This document shows, in pieces, positions 30,956-42,429 of a DNA stretch of 64,000 nucleotides. The stretch spans positions 25,655,578-25,719,577 of the forward strand of contig OX438744.1 of NCBI GenBank assembly GCA_949316235.1. Direction: 5' to 3'. This stretch comes from Oegoconia quadripuncta. Taxonomy: Eukaryota; Arthropoda; Insecta; Lepidoptera; Autostichidae. The notes below the pieces were generated by a model. That model was not told the DNA's origin, did not search any database, and was given only the letters and a program-made list of their open reading frames with translations. Position 1 is the first letter of the stretch, and every line of letters starts with the position of its first letter. The position numbers and the translations under genes are program-made.

Positions 30956-33900
30956 CTAAGTAGTAGTATCTCGTGTTTTAAGTGACGAAATAATCTGATT
31001 TACATTTAGTATAATTTTATCATTAGGCAAGGTTATATTATAAAAAGCTTTTTGTAACAAGAGCCAAACGTGTTCACACTCCAACGGATATTCCAAATCA
31101 AAAGCAAAGAATGCCTTGAAACATAGATCGATTGCGTCTAAAATATTGTTAAAACGATATAATGGTTCATCTATAAACACATATGCGCTTGTTACATTCG
31201 CCCATGTCGTACCAATGGCTATAATAAAAGGTTGAAGCTTCAAGTTTTTGCCTTTAGGAATATTTTTACGCTCTTCGACGGCTTGTTCTGCCTCTGCCAA
31301 AGAGGAAGACAATAGAACGAAGGCGCGTGAGGCCTCTGCTCTTGAAGCTCGTCCTCCTCGGTTGCCCACTTTTCCACCGCTTGAGAATAAGTACGGCAGT
31401 ACAAGAAGTGCTGCTGTCAGATCTTGATTGCCTTCTTTTCCTAAAATTGAATTAAATAGTTAACTTTATTCCATCAAAAACATATATTATGTAAAATAAG
31501 AGACCAACTTCTCATTCAGCTGCCTTTTAGACCTACAAAAGAGTTGAAATCTAGATCTTTTGCAAAGTTATCAAGAGCTCCGTGTTTAAATAAAGTCGAA
31601 ATACATTGTCATATCTTTTTACAACTCTTTCCATCAAGCCGTTAGTGATGAGCCCGTATCAAAGAAATATACATACATTCGAAAAACATTACCCTAATGA
31701 TGATTACTTACAATGTTAATTGAGTTTAAATTAAAAAAAATAATAGATTAAAGCACCACCACGTATTTCGGCTTTATTTAAACACAGAGCTCTTGATAAC
31801 TTGGCAAAAGATCTAGTTTTTAACTCTTTTGTAGACCTAAAAGACAGCTGCATGAGAAGTTTGGCTTCTTATTTTCAAGCAAATTTAATAATTTTCTAGA
31901 AGGAGTCTTTTATAGAGATAAGCTCGCCTTTTGTATGTTTCAAGTATAGTTCTTCTATGTGTTCATTATGTGTATGTACCTATACTATATGCAGTAAAGT
32001 TTTTAAATTAATAATATGATCAAAATATTGAAGCTGTCCCGACTCACACTTGACTAATTTCTTTTATGTATGAACAAGCTGCTCGTAATGTGTCAAAGAC
32101 AACGGTATCAATATGTCACTTCAAACAAGTTTCTAGAAATTTACTAACATAATATCATTACTGGAAAAGGTTTCGAGATAAGTTCGCCTTTGTATGTTTT
32201 AATCATAGTCCGTATATGTATGTTTATTACTTGTATATTTATATGCAAATAATGTATTGAATGAAAAAACAATAATTAATTAAAAGATGGCGGCCATCCC
32301 GACTCACTCTTGACCAATTTCTGACTTTTCCTTTATTTAATACTTGTAACATACCAAAAAGTGTCAAGGTCAACTAGATGTGGTCAAACTAAAGGTTTTG
32401 ATGATTTGTCAGTGAGTGCCATAAACTGCATTTATTGAGGGTCCATATCTGTAGATCTATTGAAGTTACGGTTTTGAAAATTTGAATATTATGTGAAGCA
32501 TATCAATAACTGAATAAAATAGTACATGTGTATGTCAAATAGTTATTAGAATAGAGGAGGGGGTGTAAACGTGGCTCGAAATGATTCGTGTAAATGGTGC
32601 ACGGCATACACCGGCCGTTTTTTGTTTTTTGAGAATTCCCGTACACTTCGATAAGACACTACAATTAGTCCCCAGCGGAGAGTTTGTCTGAAAACAAGGA
32701 TAAATAAGTTGCTACCTACCCGAGTCATAAAGATGTAGAATGTTATTGACATTTTCCTTCTGTTTCTGGTCTTTGAAAGCAGCAACTTTCTCCCGTGCTA
32801 ACTGTATAATATTTTTATCATATTTTTTTATCTCAATAGCAAGAGAAACTGATGCAGTTGATGAAGATGACTTTTTGAAGTCTATATCTATCTGGAAATA
32901 AATACTTAAATTCAGGAATCCTAGAATATTCATGAATGTAATTTGATTTGATGAACAGACTGCAATTTATGCCTACCAATTTTGTAGCAATGGTTTGGTT
33001 TCGTAACACTGGAAATTGTTTTAAATAATCTGTTGTAGACAACTGCTTCCTCAATATATTAAATCGCTCTGTCATGGTTTTCCCCCACGCATCCAGAAGG
33101 TAATCAGTCGTATCAGGTTCTTGAAATGCTTCTATTAACTTCAGAGAAATCTCAATATCAGGGTCTGGATTTGTAGCTGTGAAATTACAATGAATTTAGA
33201 CTAATTTTTCACTGCCATTTGCAAATTAAGGTACAACTATTGTGATACAACTTACAATTCTAAACGGCTTAGGGCCTGCGCAGATGACTGACTTTTTGTC
33301 CGTGGCAGTCCGCGCTACGAGTGTTACTAAAAGCGATGGAGGCTCTCTCCGCTTTTTTTACTCACACAGAATGCGCGACAGGCCACGGACGAAAAGTATC
33401 TCGTTTGGCAGGCCTTTAATCGCAAAATGCTATGGTTTAATGATTTCTAAATCATTTATTAAAATAAAATATTTTTTATTTTACGTTGTGACTTACAGTC
33501 GTTATTATTTTGATAAGTTGGCATTTTGCGACTAACTAAAACCAAAAACACTCACTTGAACTACATTCGGAGATGTTTCTTGATTGTATTGGTTTTTCTC
33601 TCTTTTTATATGGAATTGAGTTCGATTCTCTAAGTATTTTGCGATAATTATTCCACCTGTCCCAAAATACGCCATAATATCTTCTAGTTGGAGACGGGAC
33701 ACTTCTAGCGCGTGTCGATGATGTGGCTGATAATGGTGCAACTGAATAAAAATAAAATGTGATATCTTCTTCAGGAAACACTTGGACGGCAAAATTAGCC
33801 CATTCTTGAAGTGTTCCTGGTTTAATTAATCCACTAGGAGTAATTTGGACTAAATGTGATACAACTGCTTTCGCCACAACACTACGCTGAGGTTTCGTCA

Positions 33901-36900
33901 ATTTCTTCAGTGACAATAAATATTTTAGTGCTTTATCTTTCTCAAGTAGTTTATATAACGAGTTATGTTTGACTGCATCACTTTTGCTTTCAGTATCTGT
34001 CAGAGTTCTGAAAAATATACAAAATATCAAGTTTTACATGATCCCAGATAGATGAAATCCTTGAAAGATTAAATAGAAGAAAAAACGCATTTTTTTATTT
34101 AATGTGCACTCTTATTATATAATATATTGTGTTTCTGATGAATGCAAAAATACTATAACGCATACTTTTCATTTACAATGTTTTCCATTGTTTCTATGGC
34201 ATCATCTAAATCTTCCGAGTCAAACAAGGAAGGTGTTGTATTAGACTCTGTTGATGCCGACGGTGTGCTCTGAAAAATCTGTAAATGGAAAGTTATGGAC
34301 ACTTAATTCATTATACATTTCACGTGGCCTGGTGTACCTAAATTATGTAGGTTTTTTTCACGTGCACGTTACGTTCATCGACTTCACCCCTTACACCCAC
34401 CACCACCAACCGCTGCAGGCCAGACATCCTCAGGGTGGTAACATCAAATTAGATTTTCGCACGGCGGTGCGCTAGCCAACCTCTCAAAAAAAAAACAGGC
34501 GATTTTGTATGTCCGTGCACTATTTACAAGAACCATTTGATATATTAATGTCTAAAAAATGGCATTTTTATCACTGACCAAACACACAATCCACTAACTG
34601 ATAAAACCTGATCCACTTCTAGATTTTGAAACACGAAATTTGGCATCCAGGGAAAAATCAATAAACAGAGAATCATTACAATTTAAAATATTTTTAAAAT
34701 GAGAAACAAAAAGTATAAGGAAATAACACAAAAAGAAAACTATACCACATAAAGCAGAAAAAAAGTCAAATTTTAGAGATATGATGATACATAATAATAA
34801 TTTCTGTACAAAAAGTAATGACATCACATCAAAAACAAATGTGAAAATGAGAGCCAAGTTCAATATTAAGCATACATGGTCGTGTCCATTGAGATCTAAT
34901 CAAGCTCGTGACTTGGCTAGCTATTACCAAAATACCAAATTTTTAAAGGAAAATATAAGGCCGATATGATGATGATTATGAAGACATATGTCAACCTAGC
35001 CATGTAACTACAGTTATCTTGCATAGGTATGGCATAAAGAAGATAAAGTTGATTATTAAAATATAATATAACCTGTATGTGAAAACTAGTGAAGGCAATT
35101 CATGAGCTTGGCACCCATTTAGATCTCAATTCTTTTGTCAGCGAAGTAGACAACCATGGGTATTCTTAATATTGAATTTGTCTCCCATTTTACAGCGTGT
35201 TTTTGATGAGATAAATAACTCTATCCAAATAGCTACTCCACCCTACATTACATTAGAATACACCATACCCTACCTTATTTTCTTGTTTCCACTGTTTCCA
35301 TTTTGTTCGGAATTTTGCACGTGCACCAATTTCAGGGATTAGTATGGACAAATCATCTTCCACAAGATGATGTAGTGTTTCCACATCCACATTTTCTTCT
35401 ATAAAATAAAAGCATGTACTAAATGAGTCATGAAAATAACCAATATTTCAGATTGTAGTGTTAGAGTCACCCGGATTATGCCTAAAAATAAGTGCTGTCT
35501 TGTTAAGCTTCAATAAATCTATTATCATTTGGTTAAGTAAAAGTTATCAAATACTTCCAAATGACAGATGCAGTGCTATCATTGGAGAGTCTAGTAGTAC
35601 AACACAGAAAGCCTTCGACTTAGGTCACAGACCTTATAAGGCTACACCGCGATCCAAGATTGTTGTTTAACAAAACAATAATTATCAAAAACCTAATTAC
35701 AAAAATTAAAAGCAGAAAAATGGAATATATACATTATTATAAAAATATAATTATTAGTGATATGTATCTAAATATGCTACAGCTATAGCATATTTAGACT
35801 CGGTGTTAATTGTTACATAACTACAATTGTAAAGGGGAAACTGAAAAGTGTTTACAGTCAATTTCTCCATAACTACCTACATAGATAACCGAAAATTACA
35901 AACCGATCTTTCATAGATTACATGACGCACAATACAACTATTCATAAAAACAATGAAAAAATCCTGTTTTAGGTAAAATATGTAACTATTGCATTCTTTT
36001 TATATAATTTCATCATGTCCGTCGTTCTCTGTCTGTCTGTCAGCGGCTCAGTTAGGAGACTCTTAGAATACTATAAAGTGTTCATAGTTATAAATATATA
36101 AATAAGAGCAAAAGTTTGTAATAAGTATAAAAAGGAAAGCAGTCTTTGACACTTACCTAATAAGTGTCAATTTATTTTAGTACAATCAGAATGCATTATT
36201 TATTGCTATACAAAATGATATGAGTCGAATGTAAACATTAATCATTTCCACCCTGCATACAAGCTAGCTTATTTTCCAAGCCCGTATAAGAAAATCCCTA
36301 CTATTGAAGATAGAGAAAAACACTCTAAAGAACCATATAATTAACCATATAAATAACGACCTGTTTGGTGTAAGTGGTCAGAAACTCTGACTGCTGTACC
36401 AAAAGGTTGTGGGTTCGAATCCCGCTAGGGGTATATATTTGTATGATAAATACGGATATGTGTAGCCAAGTTATGTTTCATTTATATATATGTATTTATT
36501 TACAAAAATAAAAAGTATTTAAGTAGTACATCAACCATCCGGTATCCACAACCAAGCATTAGTTGCTTACAGTGGAACTCGATAGCGCTGTGTACAATGT
36601 CCAACAATATTTATTTATTAAAAAAATTATAGGTAGTTCTCTAAAGTTGAGCGCATGTGGAGCATTTTTCTCTATCTCTTATAATTTGAGATTTTCCCAA
36701 AGAGGCTAAAACAAACCACCCTGTATATACAGCAGTACTTTTTACACACATAGCAAGAAACGAAGACAACCATGACCCATAACCACCGATATTAGTGAAG
36801 ACAACATGCCATGCTAGAATCATATCAAACAAACCGTCTCTTAAGGGTGGCTGTAGTGTGGTTAAGACGTTTCATCCTATGCAATTATTCAGGTCATTTT

Positions 36901-38730
36901 GAATTGCATTCTGTTCTCCATGCTATAATAATAATAATAATGGTAATGTAAAATATCAAACTATAAACCATAGAACAGTAATTTATAGTTATATTCATAA
37001 CTAGAGTTAAATATCTCAAGCAGCTATCTCAGTATAGCTCATGTGAACTTAGTTTGAGTTCGAACAAATAAATGTCAAATCATATGACTTCAGAAAACCA
37101 CTGTAACTTTTTAGGCAGCTGGACGAGATAAATTGCCGCTTTCTTCTGGCTCATACAAAAACCTACCAACAAAAAACAGTAAACATCTATACACTAATAT
37201 TAGTTTAACTGCGAAATTGCCATCTTGTATAGAGGATTTTCAGAAAACTGTATTTATTATACAACATACTAACATATTATATAACATTTTTTTCGGGATT
37301 GGCTCATTAAGTTCAGCAAAATTGTGAGTGTAAGTAATTAAGTTTAATCAGCACCATTAGTTTAAAAAATGAAAAACAGATGTTATTAAAAAACTTAAAT
37401 AAGTACCAAATCGGACAACACCACCTCTTTTCTAGCCTATTTCTCAAAGATTAAAATCACTTTTTCACTTCTTCACCAATATAGTCAACTTTAGAATAAA
37501 TTAAAAATCTGTGAGATATTTGCAAAATTACAGGATTTCCTATAAACAAAACCATTAGTCAGAATTTTTCGCCAATTTCATAGTTAGACCTATATTATGA
37601 AGAGAAAATATTTGTTTTTTTATGTTTGTTTGGTACAAATGGAGGTGGTCAGAGTGACTTAGTGATTATTGAGAGTGATTAGTTCAACTGTGCAGTGCGA
37701 GTAGTGTCCAATACTGTTTAGCTGCTGCCGCTTGTTGTTGGGCATCGAACAGCAACTATGGACGAACAACCTCAATAAGCACGCTTGCATTTCATGTTTT
37801 AGATACCTACTCCTGCACGAATTAATGGCTTGGTCCACTTTGCCCTTTTTTCACCAAATACAAGCGTCCCTGCAAAGTCCTAACCAACTAACAAAGCGAC
37901 GCTTGTTTAATGCCAGCTGCTCACGGCACGTGATATCAGGAGTCGCGCCGCGCCCGCTCGCGCCTTGTGAAGACAGGAGCTCAGCGCGGCTCGGGCTGGC
38001 GCGTCCGATCCGCTAAGTGTCGGTAACTTCAAAGACGCGGCGCGGCGCTCGTGGGGGCGCAAACTTTCGCATATAAACATAGCAAAACGGCAATGTGTAA
38101 GCGCACTTTGAGGCCTGTGTGAGTACAGGTGGCGTTTGGGGTGCAACGCGAGCCTCGCGCGCGGTTCGTGATAACACGCGCCGTGAGAAGCAGCATAAAG
38201 CGTGTCCAAACGTGTTTAGAGCAGGCACGCGGCGAGTGAAGGAGGACGCGCGGGACGTAGCTGCAGAAAAATAGGCCAAGATTTTTACCTACCTACTCGC
38301 ACTACTCAATTGCGGTCCACGTGTTTAGTCCACTGAACACCTACATTCATCCAACATCACCTGCACTCGCACTCAATTATAATAACCTTTGCACTAATCA
38401 AAGGGAAGTTAGCCTTTAGGTAAACGATCGTAATACTGATTAGATTTTACCTATTAGTACGTTTCGGAAACTACTGCTAATTGAAATTTACCTAATTATT
38501 AGATTGTGGGAACTCACTAACTACATTTTACTTTAATCCTTAAAACAACAACCACGTGTTGCGTAGGTCTGAATCTAACCTGAATGCAGAAAAATTCGAT
38601 GCCTATTTCTAAATTACGCACTGAAAGTAACTACTACCAACATAAAAATCATAAAAATGTACAAACCTAGAAATTTTGTGACATATTTGGCTGGCAGCTC
38701 CCATTCTTCCAATAATATGGTTAAATCCAT
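30956..38730 (-). CDS. SAM-domain protein, SAMD3-like, seven exons
   Basis: Exons on the minus strand: 38730-38667, 35398-35274, 34269-34166 (or from 34278), 34007-33556, 33176-32977, 32891-32720, 31440-30956. All have GT-AG borders, and phases chain correctly (1, 0, 2, 1, 0, 1), giving about 533 residues. Exons 1 and 2 encode a SAM domain (MDLTILLEEWELPAKYVTKF, then VEDDLSILIPEIGARAKFRTKW), usually a protein-interaction module. Exon 4 has LTKPQRSVVAKAVVSHLVQ and exon 5 LKQFPVLRNQTIATKL, and the last exon reads QPFIIAIGTTWANVTSAYVF and LDLEYPLECEHVWLLL-like sequence. This resembles the C-terminal part of SAMD3-like proteins abundant in fish and insects. A second frame overlaps the end of exon 4, but only the frame used here fits the phase. 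It may be a host gene or part of a transposon with the ORF at 28518-30947. Confidence 0.8.
31441..32719 (-). other. Last intron of the SAM-domain gene
   Basis: The intron is AT-rich and contains no gene. ACAAAAGAGTTGAAATCTAG at about 31537 is mirrored by an inverted version near 31815-31840, part of an imperfect inverted pair spanning 31500-31880. Paired AGTTTCTAGAAA- and ATAAGCTCGCCTTT-like segments at 31910 and 32180 suggest further old repeats. Confidence 0.45.
33272..33415. mobile_element. MITE with TTA target duplication in a SAM gene intron
   Basis: The ends GGGCCTGC and GCAGGCCT are inverted. Inner arms contain TTTTTGTCCGTGGC on the left and GCCACGGACGAAAAG on the right. TTA flanks both sides (33269-33271 and 33416-33418), as expected for PIF/Harbinger-type MITEs. 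It lies between exons 4 and 5. Confidence 0.7.
34840..34980 (+). repeat. Possible LINE 3' fragment in a SAM gene intron
   Basis: A short open stretch (CPLRSNQARDLASYYQNTKF) followed by GCCGATATGATGATGATTAT resembles an RTE-like 3' end. The evidence is weak and based on the ATGATGATG tail. Confidence 0.3.
36356..36625 (+). mobile_element. SINE family A, near full length
   Basis: It starts ACGACCTGTTTGGTGTAAGT, has a B box GGTTCGAATCCCGC near 36412, and ends in TATTTATTTATTAAAA. It lies in intron 1 of the SAM-domain gene, in the opposite orientation to that gene. The surrounding intron (35400-38666) otherwise shows only AT-rich DNA and the CpG-rich patch. Confidence 0.8.
37915..38270. promoter_or_regulatory. 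CpG-rich patch in intron 1 of the SAM-domain gene
   Basis: In an otherwise AT-rich region this stretch is dense in CG (GTCGCGCCGCGCCCGCTCGC, then GACGCGGCGCGGCGCTCGTG). A second CpG-rich spot at 38828-38875 lies about 100 bases upstream of the SAM ATG. Either could be promoter-associated. Open frames in the patch on both strands have no recognisable domain. Confidence 0.4.
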
Positions 38731-39359
38731 GGTTCTGGAAGCACAGACAGCAGTTGCATCCTCCACAGTTCACGCACAGTAACAAACAAGCAAGGCAATT
38801 GCAGAATGCATGCAGACAAGTGACGGAAGTATGGTGCTAGCGGCCGACGCGGACGGGCGGACGGAACAAGCACCAGTGTTGCCGGCAGTCAAACAAGAAA
38901 AAGTCCGAAACTCAATTTCTTATTTACCCGTTTTTACCCAACTGCCTCGGGCAAGAGGATAATGTTTTTCGGGTATATGTATATAAGTATGTACTTATCT
39001 ATTATATGTATAAATCGAAAGGTTCACCAAACACGAAATTTCGAAAACTACTTAACGAATGTCGATCTGAGATCGATTAATGAAAAAATCTATCTAATTA
39101 AAAAAAAATGATTTTCAGAATCGATCTCGAACAGTGAATCGATCTACTGGATCGATCAAAATTCCTTCGAATCGGACCGATTCACTCTTGTATTGTCGGT
39201 TACATTAGCGTAAGTGATGCTTTAAGTAAAATGTATCCTTCGTATTACTTACTTCCTTTCTTCCTAATGTCCTGATTGAGAGTAAACATCACCCTGATTG
39301 TAAAGTGTGAGAAGAACACATTGACAGCGTAGGTAATTTTTACACGTTTTCGAAAGCGG

Positions 39360-39515
39360 GCATAAAAGAGCAACCCTTCTAGTTTCTTGCTGGTTCTTCT
39401 CAGGGGAAAGTTGTCTTTTGAACAAGCAGTAGCATAAAATGTAAAAGTTGATTGAATAAAAAAAAAGTGTACCGTGTGTATCTACAAAATAAAGCATTTT
39501 TTGACTTTGACATTG
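39360..39515 (+). repeat. LINE 3' UTR tail
   Basis: AAAAGAGCAACCCTTCTAGT, TTCTTCTCAGGGGAAAG and AATAAAGCATTTTTTGACTT appear in the same order as in 18835-19040. Next to it, 39525-39790 is rich in ATCGAT/AATCGA words without a gene. Confidence 0.6.
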
Positions 39516-39879
39516 ATAGCAAAAAATGAAAAACAAATCGATTAATCGAAAATCGATAGGATTCTTGACAGGGCATTGTAAAGTGACCCACGTGCTTTTT
39601 CTTATATTTTGCTTTTATTGTTCAATCGGACTCTTGATTCATAATAGTGTAAGTAGTATATTGTGTAGCAAACGTCGCGGACATTGTTCTATAATCGGAA
39701 AATGTAATATAAAACCACAGATCCAGATCCAGATTCCAGATCTTCCAGAATCGATTCCTACCAAAGCGTTCGATTGAAATCGAATCAAAATCAAAGAAAA
39801 GATTAATATAGGCTAAAACCAAACAAAAAAAAATTAATATTGGCAGTTTTTTTTTTCGATTGACATTAACGATTTTTTT

Positions 39880-39965
39880 TTTTTTTAATATGAGAGGGCG
39901 GCAAACGAGCATGCGGGTCACCTAATGGAAAGCAATCACCGCCGCCCATGGACACCCGCATTGAC
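39880..39965 (-). repeat. Short 3' end of a non-LTR element
   Basis: On the plus strand a T-run is followed by ATATGAGAGGGCGGCAAACG and CACCGCCGCCCATGGACACC, the same 3' end as in 15519-16336 and 20268-20540. Only the last 85 bases are present. Confidence 0.6.
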
Positions 39966-40245
39966 GATTTAAAAATGTATCGCTACCTATTAGGTAATGG
40001 ATAGTAGTTTTTTTAGCTATTTGAAAAGTTTTGTTTACATTTCAATGCTTGCGAATGTTCAGTTCTTTTCGCTTCTTTTCGGACAAGATAGGATAAAATA
40101 AAATGTTTGTCTCAAAATTACGCTAAATTACCCGGCAGTCAAAAACCTTCTCTAGTCTTAAATTACCTGAAATCGGGTAAAAATATCCATTGCGCTTGCA
40201 CAATACGGTTGGATGGCTCCACCCACTTTGAGCGGTACGGACAGC

Positions 40246-40283
40246 AGCGCGTAGACAGAGACTTATTCTCTGTCTACGCAGCA
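40246..40283. other. Perfect short hairpin
   Basis: GCGTAGACAGAGA and TCTCTGTCTACGC face each other around a loop of about 7 bases. A related motif (CGTAGACAGAATAGTATTTG and TGTCTACGG) occurs near 44971-44992, so this is part of a small repeat family. Confidence 0.5.
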
Positions 40284-40567
40284 GCGTCCCGTGGGTAGGT
40301 AGGCACTAGGCTAGCTAAGTACGTATGTGCAGACAAGGGTTGTCACAAAATAAAATATCATCTGACTTCTACATGAGAGTGATGGATGTTATTATAATGA
40401 ATAATGTATTATAATTGATATTTATACTGTATGCACATTTACTTTGTTCGCTCGAATGACAATGACTATTAGCACGACGACACCACCACTATCAAACCGT
40501 CGCGCGATGGTGTCAAGTAAGAATTTTTGCGTTACGTGGTACGACTGCTAAAATGCGAACGTTACCT

Positions 40568-40695
40568 ATCCACACCAATTGATAGGATCGACCGTCTATA
40601 CGGTCAATCGTCGGTGAATTTTGATTAAAATTTTTACCAACCTTTGGGTTGATCCTTGATGGACAATCGATCTATTGGTGTAGTAGACAGACTTC
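40568..40695. mobile_element. Possible small MITE
   Basis: The left end CTATCCACACCAATTGATAG and the right end, reverse-complemented, CTACTACACCAATAGATCGA form imperfect inverted ends around about 90 bases that contain GGTTGATCC and GGATCGACC. No target duplication was fixed. The DNA from 40700 to 41270 shows nothing else. Confidence 0.4.
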
Positions 40696-41273
40696 TTTGT
40701 AATAGTTAGTATTCTTTGTCCTTACGTCGTGCTGCCGACCGTACATTATTTTTATTTACATCATTTTATAAAATAAAAAATCATGTTATTTTTTTATTTT
40801 GCATAATTTCAAGTAAGAGCCCTTAAAATTATATTTTATTAGAGATGTTTACTTTTAACCGACAAATATTTTAGAGACTATTCTTAGAAGATTCTATCCT
40901 TTTGTTGCATAATCATATAACCATAGACTTTTATACTACTGCTTTTTTTTACAACTTCTCATCCTTACGTATATATTAATAGGTAGGTAATGATGTTGAT
41001 TTACAACCATATTCACATATTTTATAGGTTAAGGGTCGATTATTCCTCACTTGGCTTGGTACCAATACCAATATATCGGGACGGACGGCAACTCTATATA
41101 TACAGGCTTGCCATACGTCCGGATTTAGTCCATAAGTGCATAAGCTTAATGTGTGTTTTTTAATTTAGTAAATCATTAAAATTTCGCATATCTGATTTGA
41201 CTCTAACATCGCTGGTCTGTCCGGACTTCACTCTAAAATATTATGGCAAGTCTATATGTATATGACTGACTTA

Positions 41274-41404
41274 GGCCCGTATTAAAAAACCGTTCTCTTG
41301 AGATGACCTCAAGTCGATGCTTGAGAATCTGTTGCATATTAAATAAAAAAATGTTATTGAAACGAGACGCGATCTGTCTCAAGATCGATTTATTAATACG
41401 GCCC
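41274..41404. mobile_element. MITE with TTA target duplication (PIF/Harbinger-like)
   Basis: The inverted ends are GGCCCGTATTAA and TTAATACGGGCC-like (right end reads TTAATACGGCCC). TTA flanks both sides (41271-41273 and 41405-41407). The 131-base element has no ORF. Confidence 0.75.
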
Positions 41405-42215
41405 TTACTGTCGTCTGTCTGACGGACGCTTGACTGAGCTATATATTTTCCAAATATCGCCCGCCACTACTATTTATGACAACCCTAAGCTGGAAGCCAC
41501 GATTTTTACAAGTTTTCGTTTAACTTGCAATGTTTGTTTGGATGTAGCATTGAGCCTATAACATGGTTATAGGCTAGATAAGACATGAACCGATGCTGTG
41601 GCCAGGATCGTCTCCTCATAAGGGGAATTCTAATAGTACGGATATCAAATTTTGCATACCTACAGGGTTAGTTTGGATAGTTGGTGACCTAATGCTGCAA
41701 AGTTTGGATAGTTGGTGACCTGATGCTGCAGCCAGGATTTCCTACCTTATCAAAGCTTGTTTTTAATTAGGTAGTATTTTTAATGTAGAACTTATTTAAA
41801 AATAAACATTTATGGTGATAGGTACCTGAATTTGGATAGCAATAACCTTATGTTAAATTAAATCTAGTTTCTTAACGTAGTAGTAGGTAAGCACAGGAAG
41901 GTTGTGCTATATGAAATTAACTTTTATTGCACAGTGATTAGGTAAATTATTACTTATAATATACTTATGTGACATTTATCTACCTAAAAAATTCAGTGAT
42001 TTGTAAATTGAGTAGGGTTATTTCACTGGTTTCGTTTAATTATAGCGGAGTTGCTAGGTTTCAGACATTAAAAAAAAGGTTTTACTATTTCAATACTACT
42101 ACTACTATCCCAATTTTTTTTTGCGAATGCTTATGTCACGGCCACAACAATGTCTATATCATAGGACATAGAGATCCGTTTGGATAGGTCCTATTTCTAG
42201 AAATAATCTAACTGA

Positions 42216-42415
42216 AGAATCCAACTCGGATGGGCCGCCTCGTTCGGGGAACTGCGCACCGTCTTCTCGTCCAAAATACCTCAATGCTTAAAGACTAAAG
42301 TTTTTAGTCTGGTGACATATGGCACTTAAACGTGGTCTTTCACTATGGATCTCATGAGAAAGCTCAATCAAATTATGGAAAGGGCGATGCTCGGCGTTTC
42401 ACTACGTGATCGAAT
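42216..42415 (+). pseudogene. RTE-type C-terminal fragment
   Basis: The plus strand reads QLGWAAFGELRTVFSSKIPQ, then TKVFSLVTYGT, then ERAMLGVSLRDRI, a pattern typical of RTE-family C-termini in insects. It contains at least one stop. It ends where the 403-bp satellite starts. Confidence 0.7.
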
Positions 42416-42429
42416 TTTGTTACAAATTT

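Noticed and set aside
33532..33792. Alternative frame overlapping the end of SAM gene exon 4 (TGGIIIAKYLENR)
   Set aside because: It looked family-like, but joining it to exon 5 gives the wrong phase and unrelated residues. The other frame chains correctly into TNPDPDIEISLKLIEAF.
37732..38279. Overlapping ORFs of 88-100 codons in the CpG-rich patch
   Set aside because: They exist on both strands because CG-rich DNA has few stops. There are no domains and no splice or homology support.
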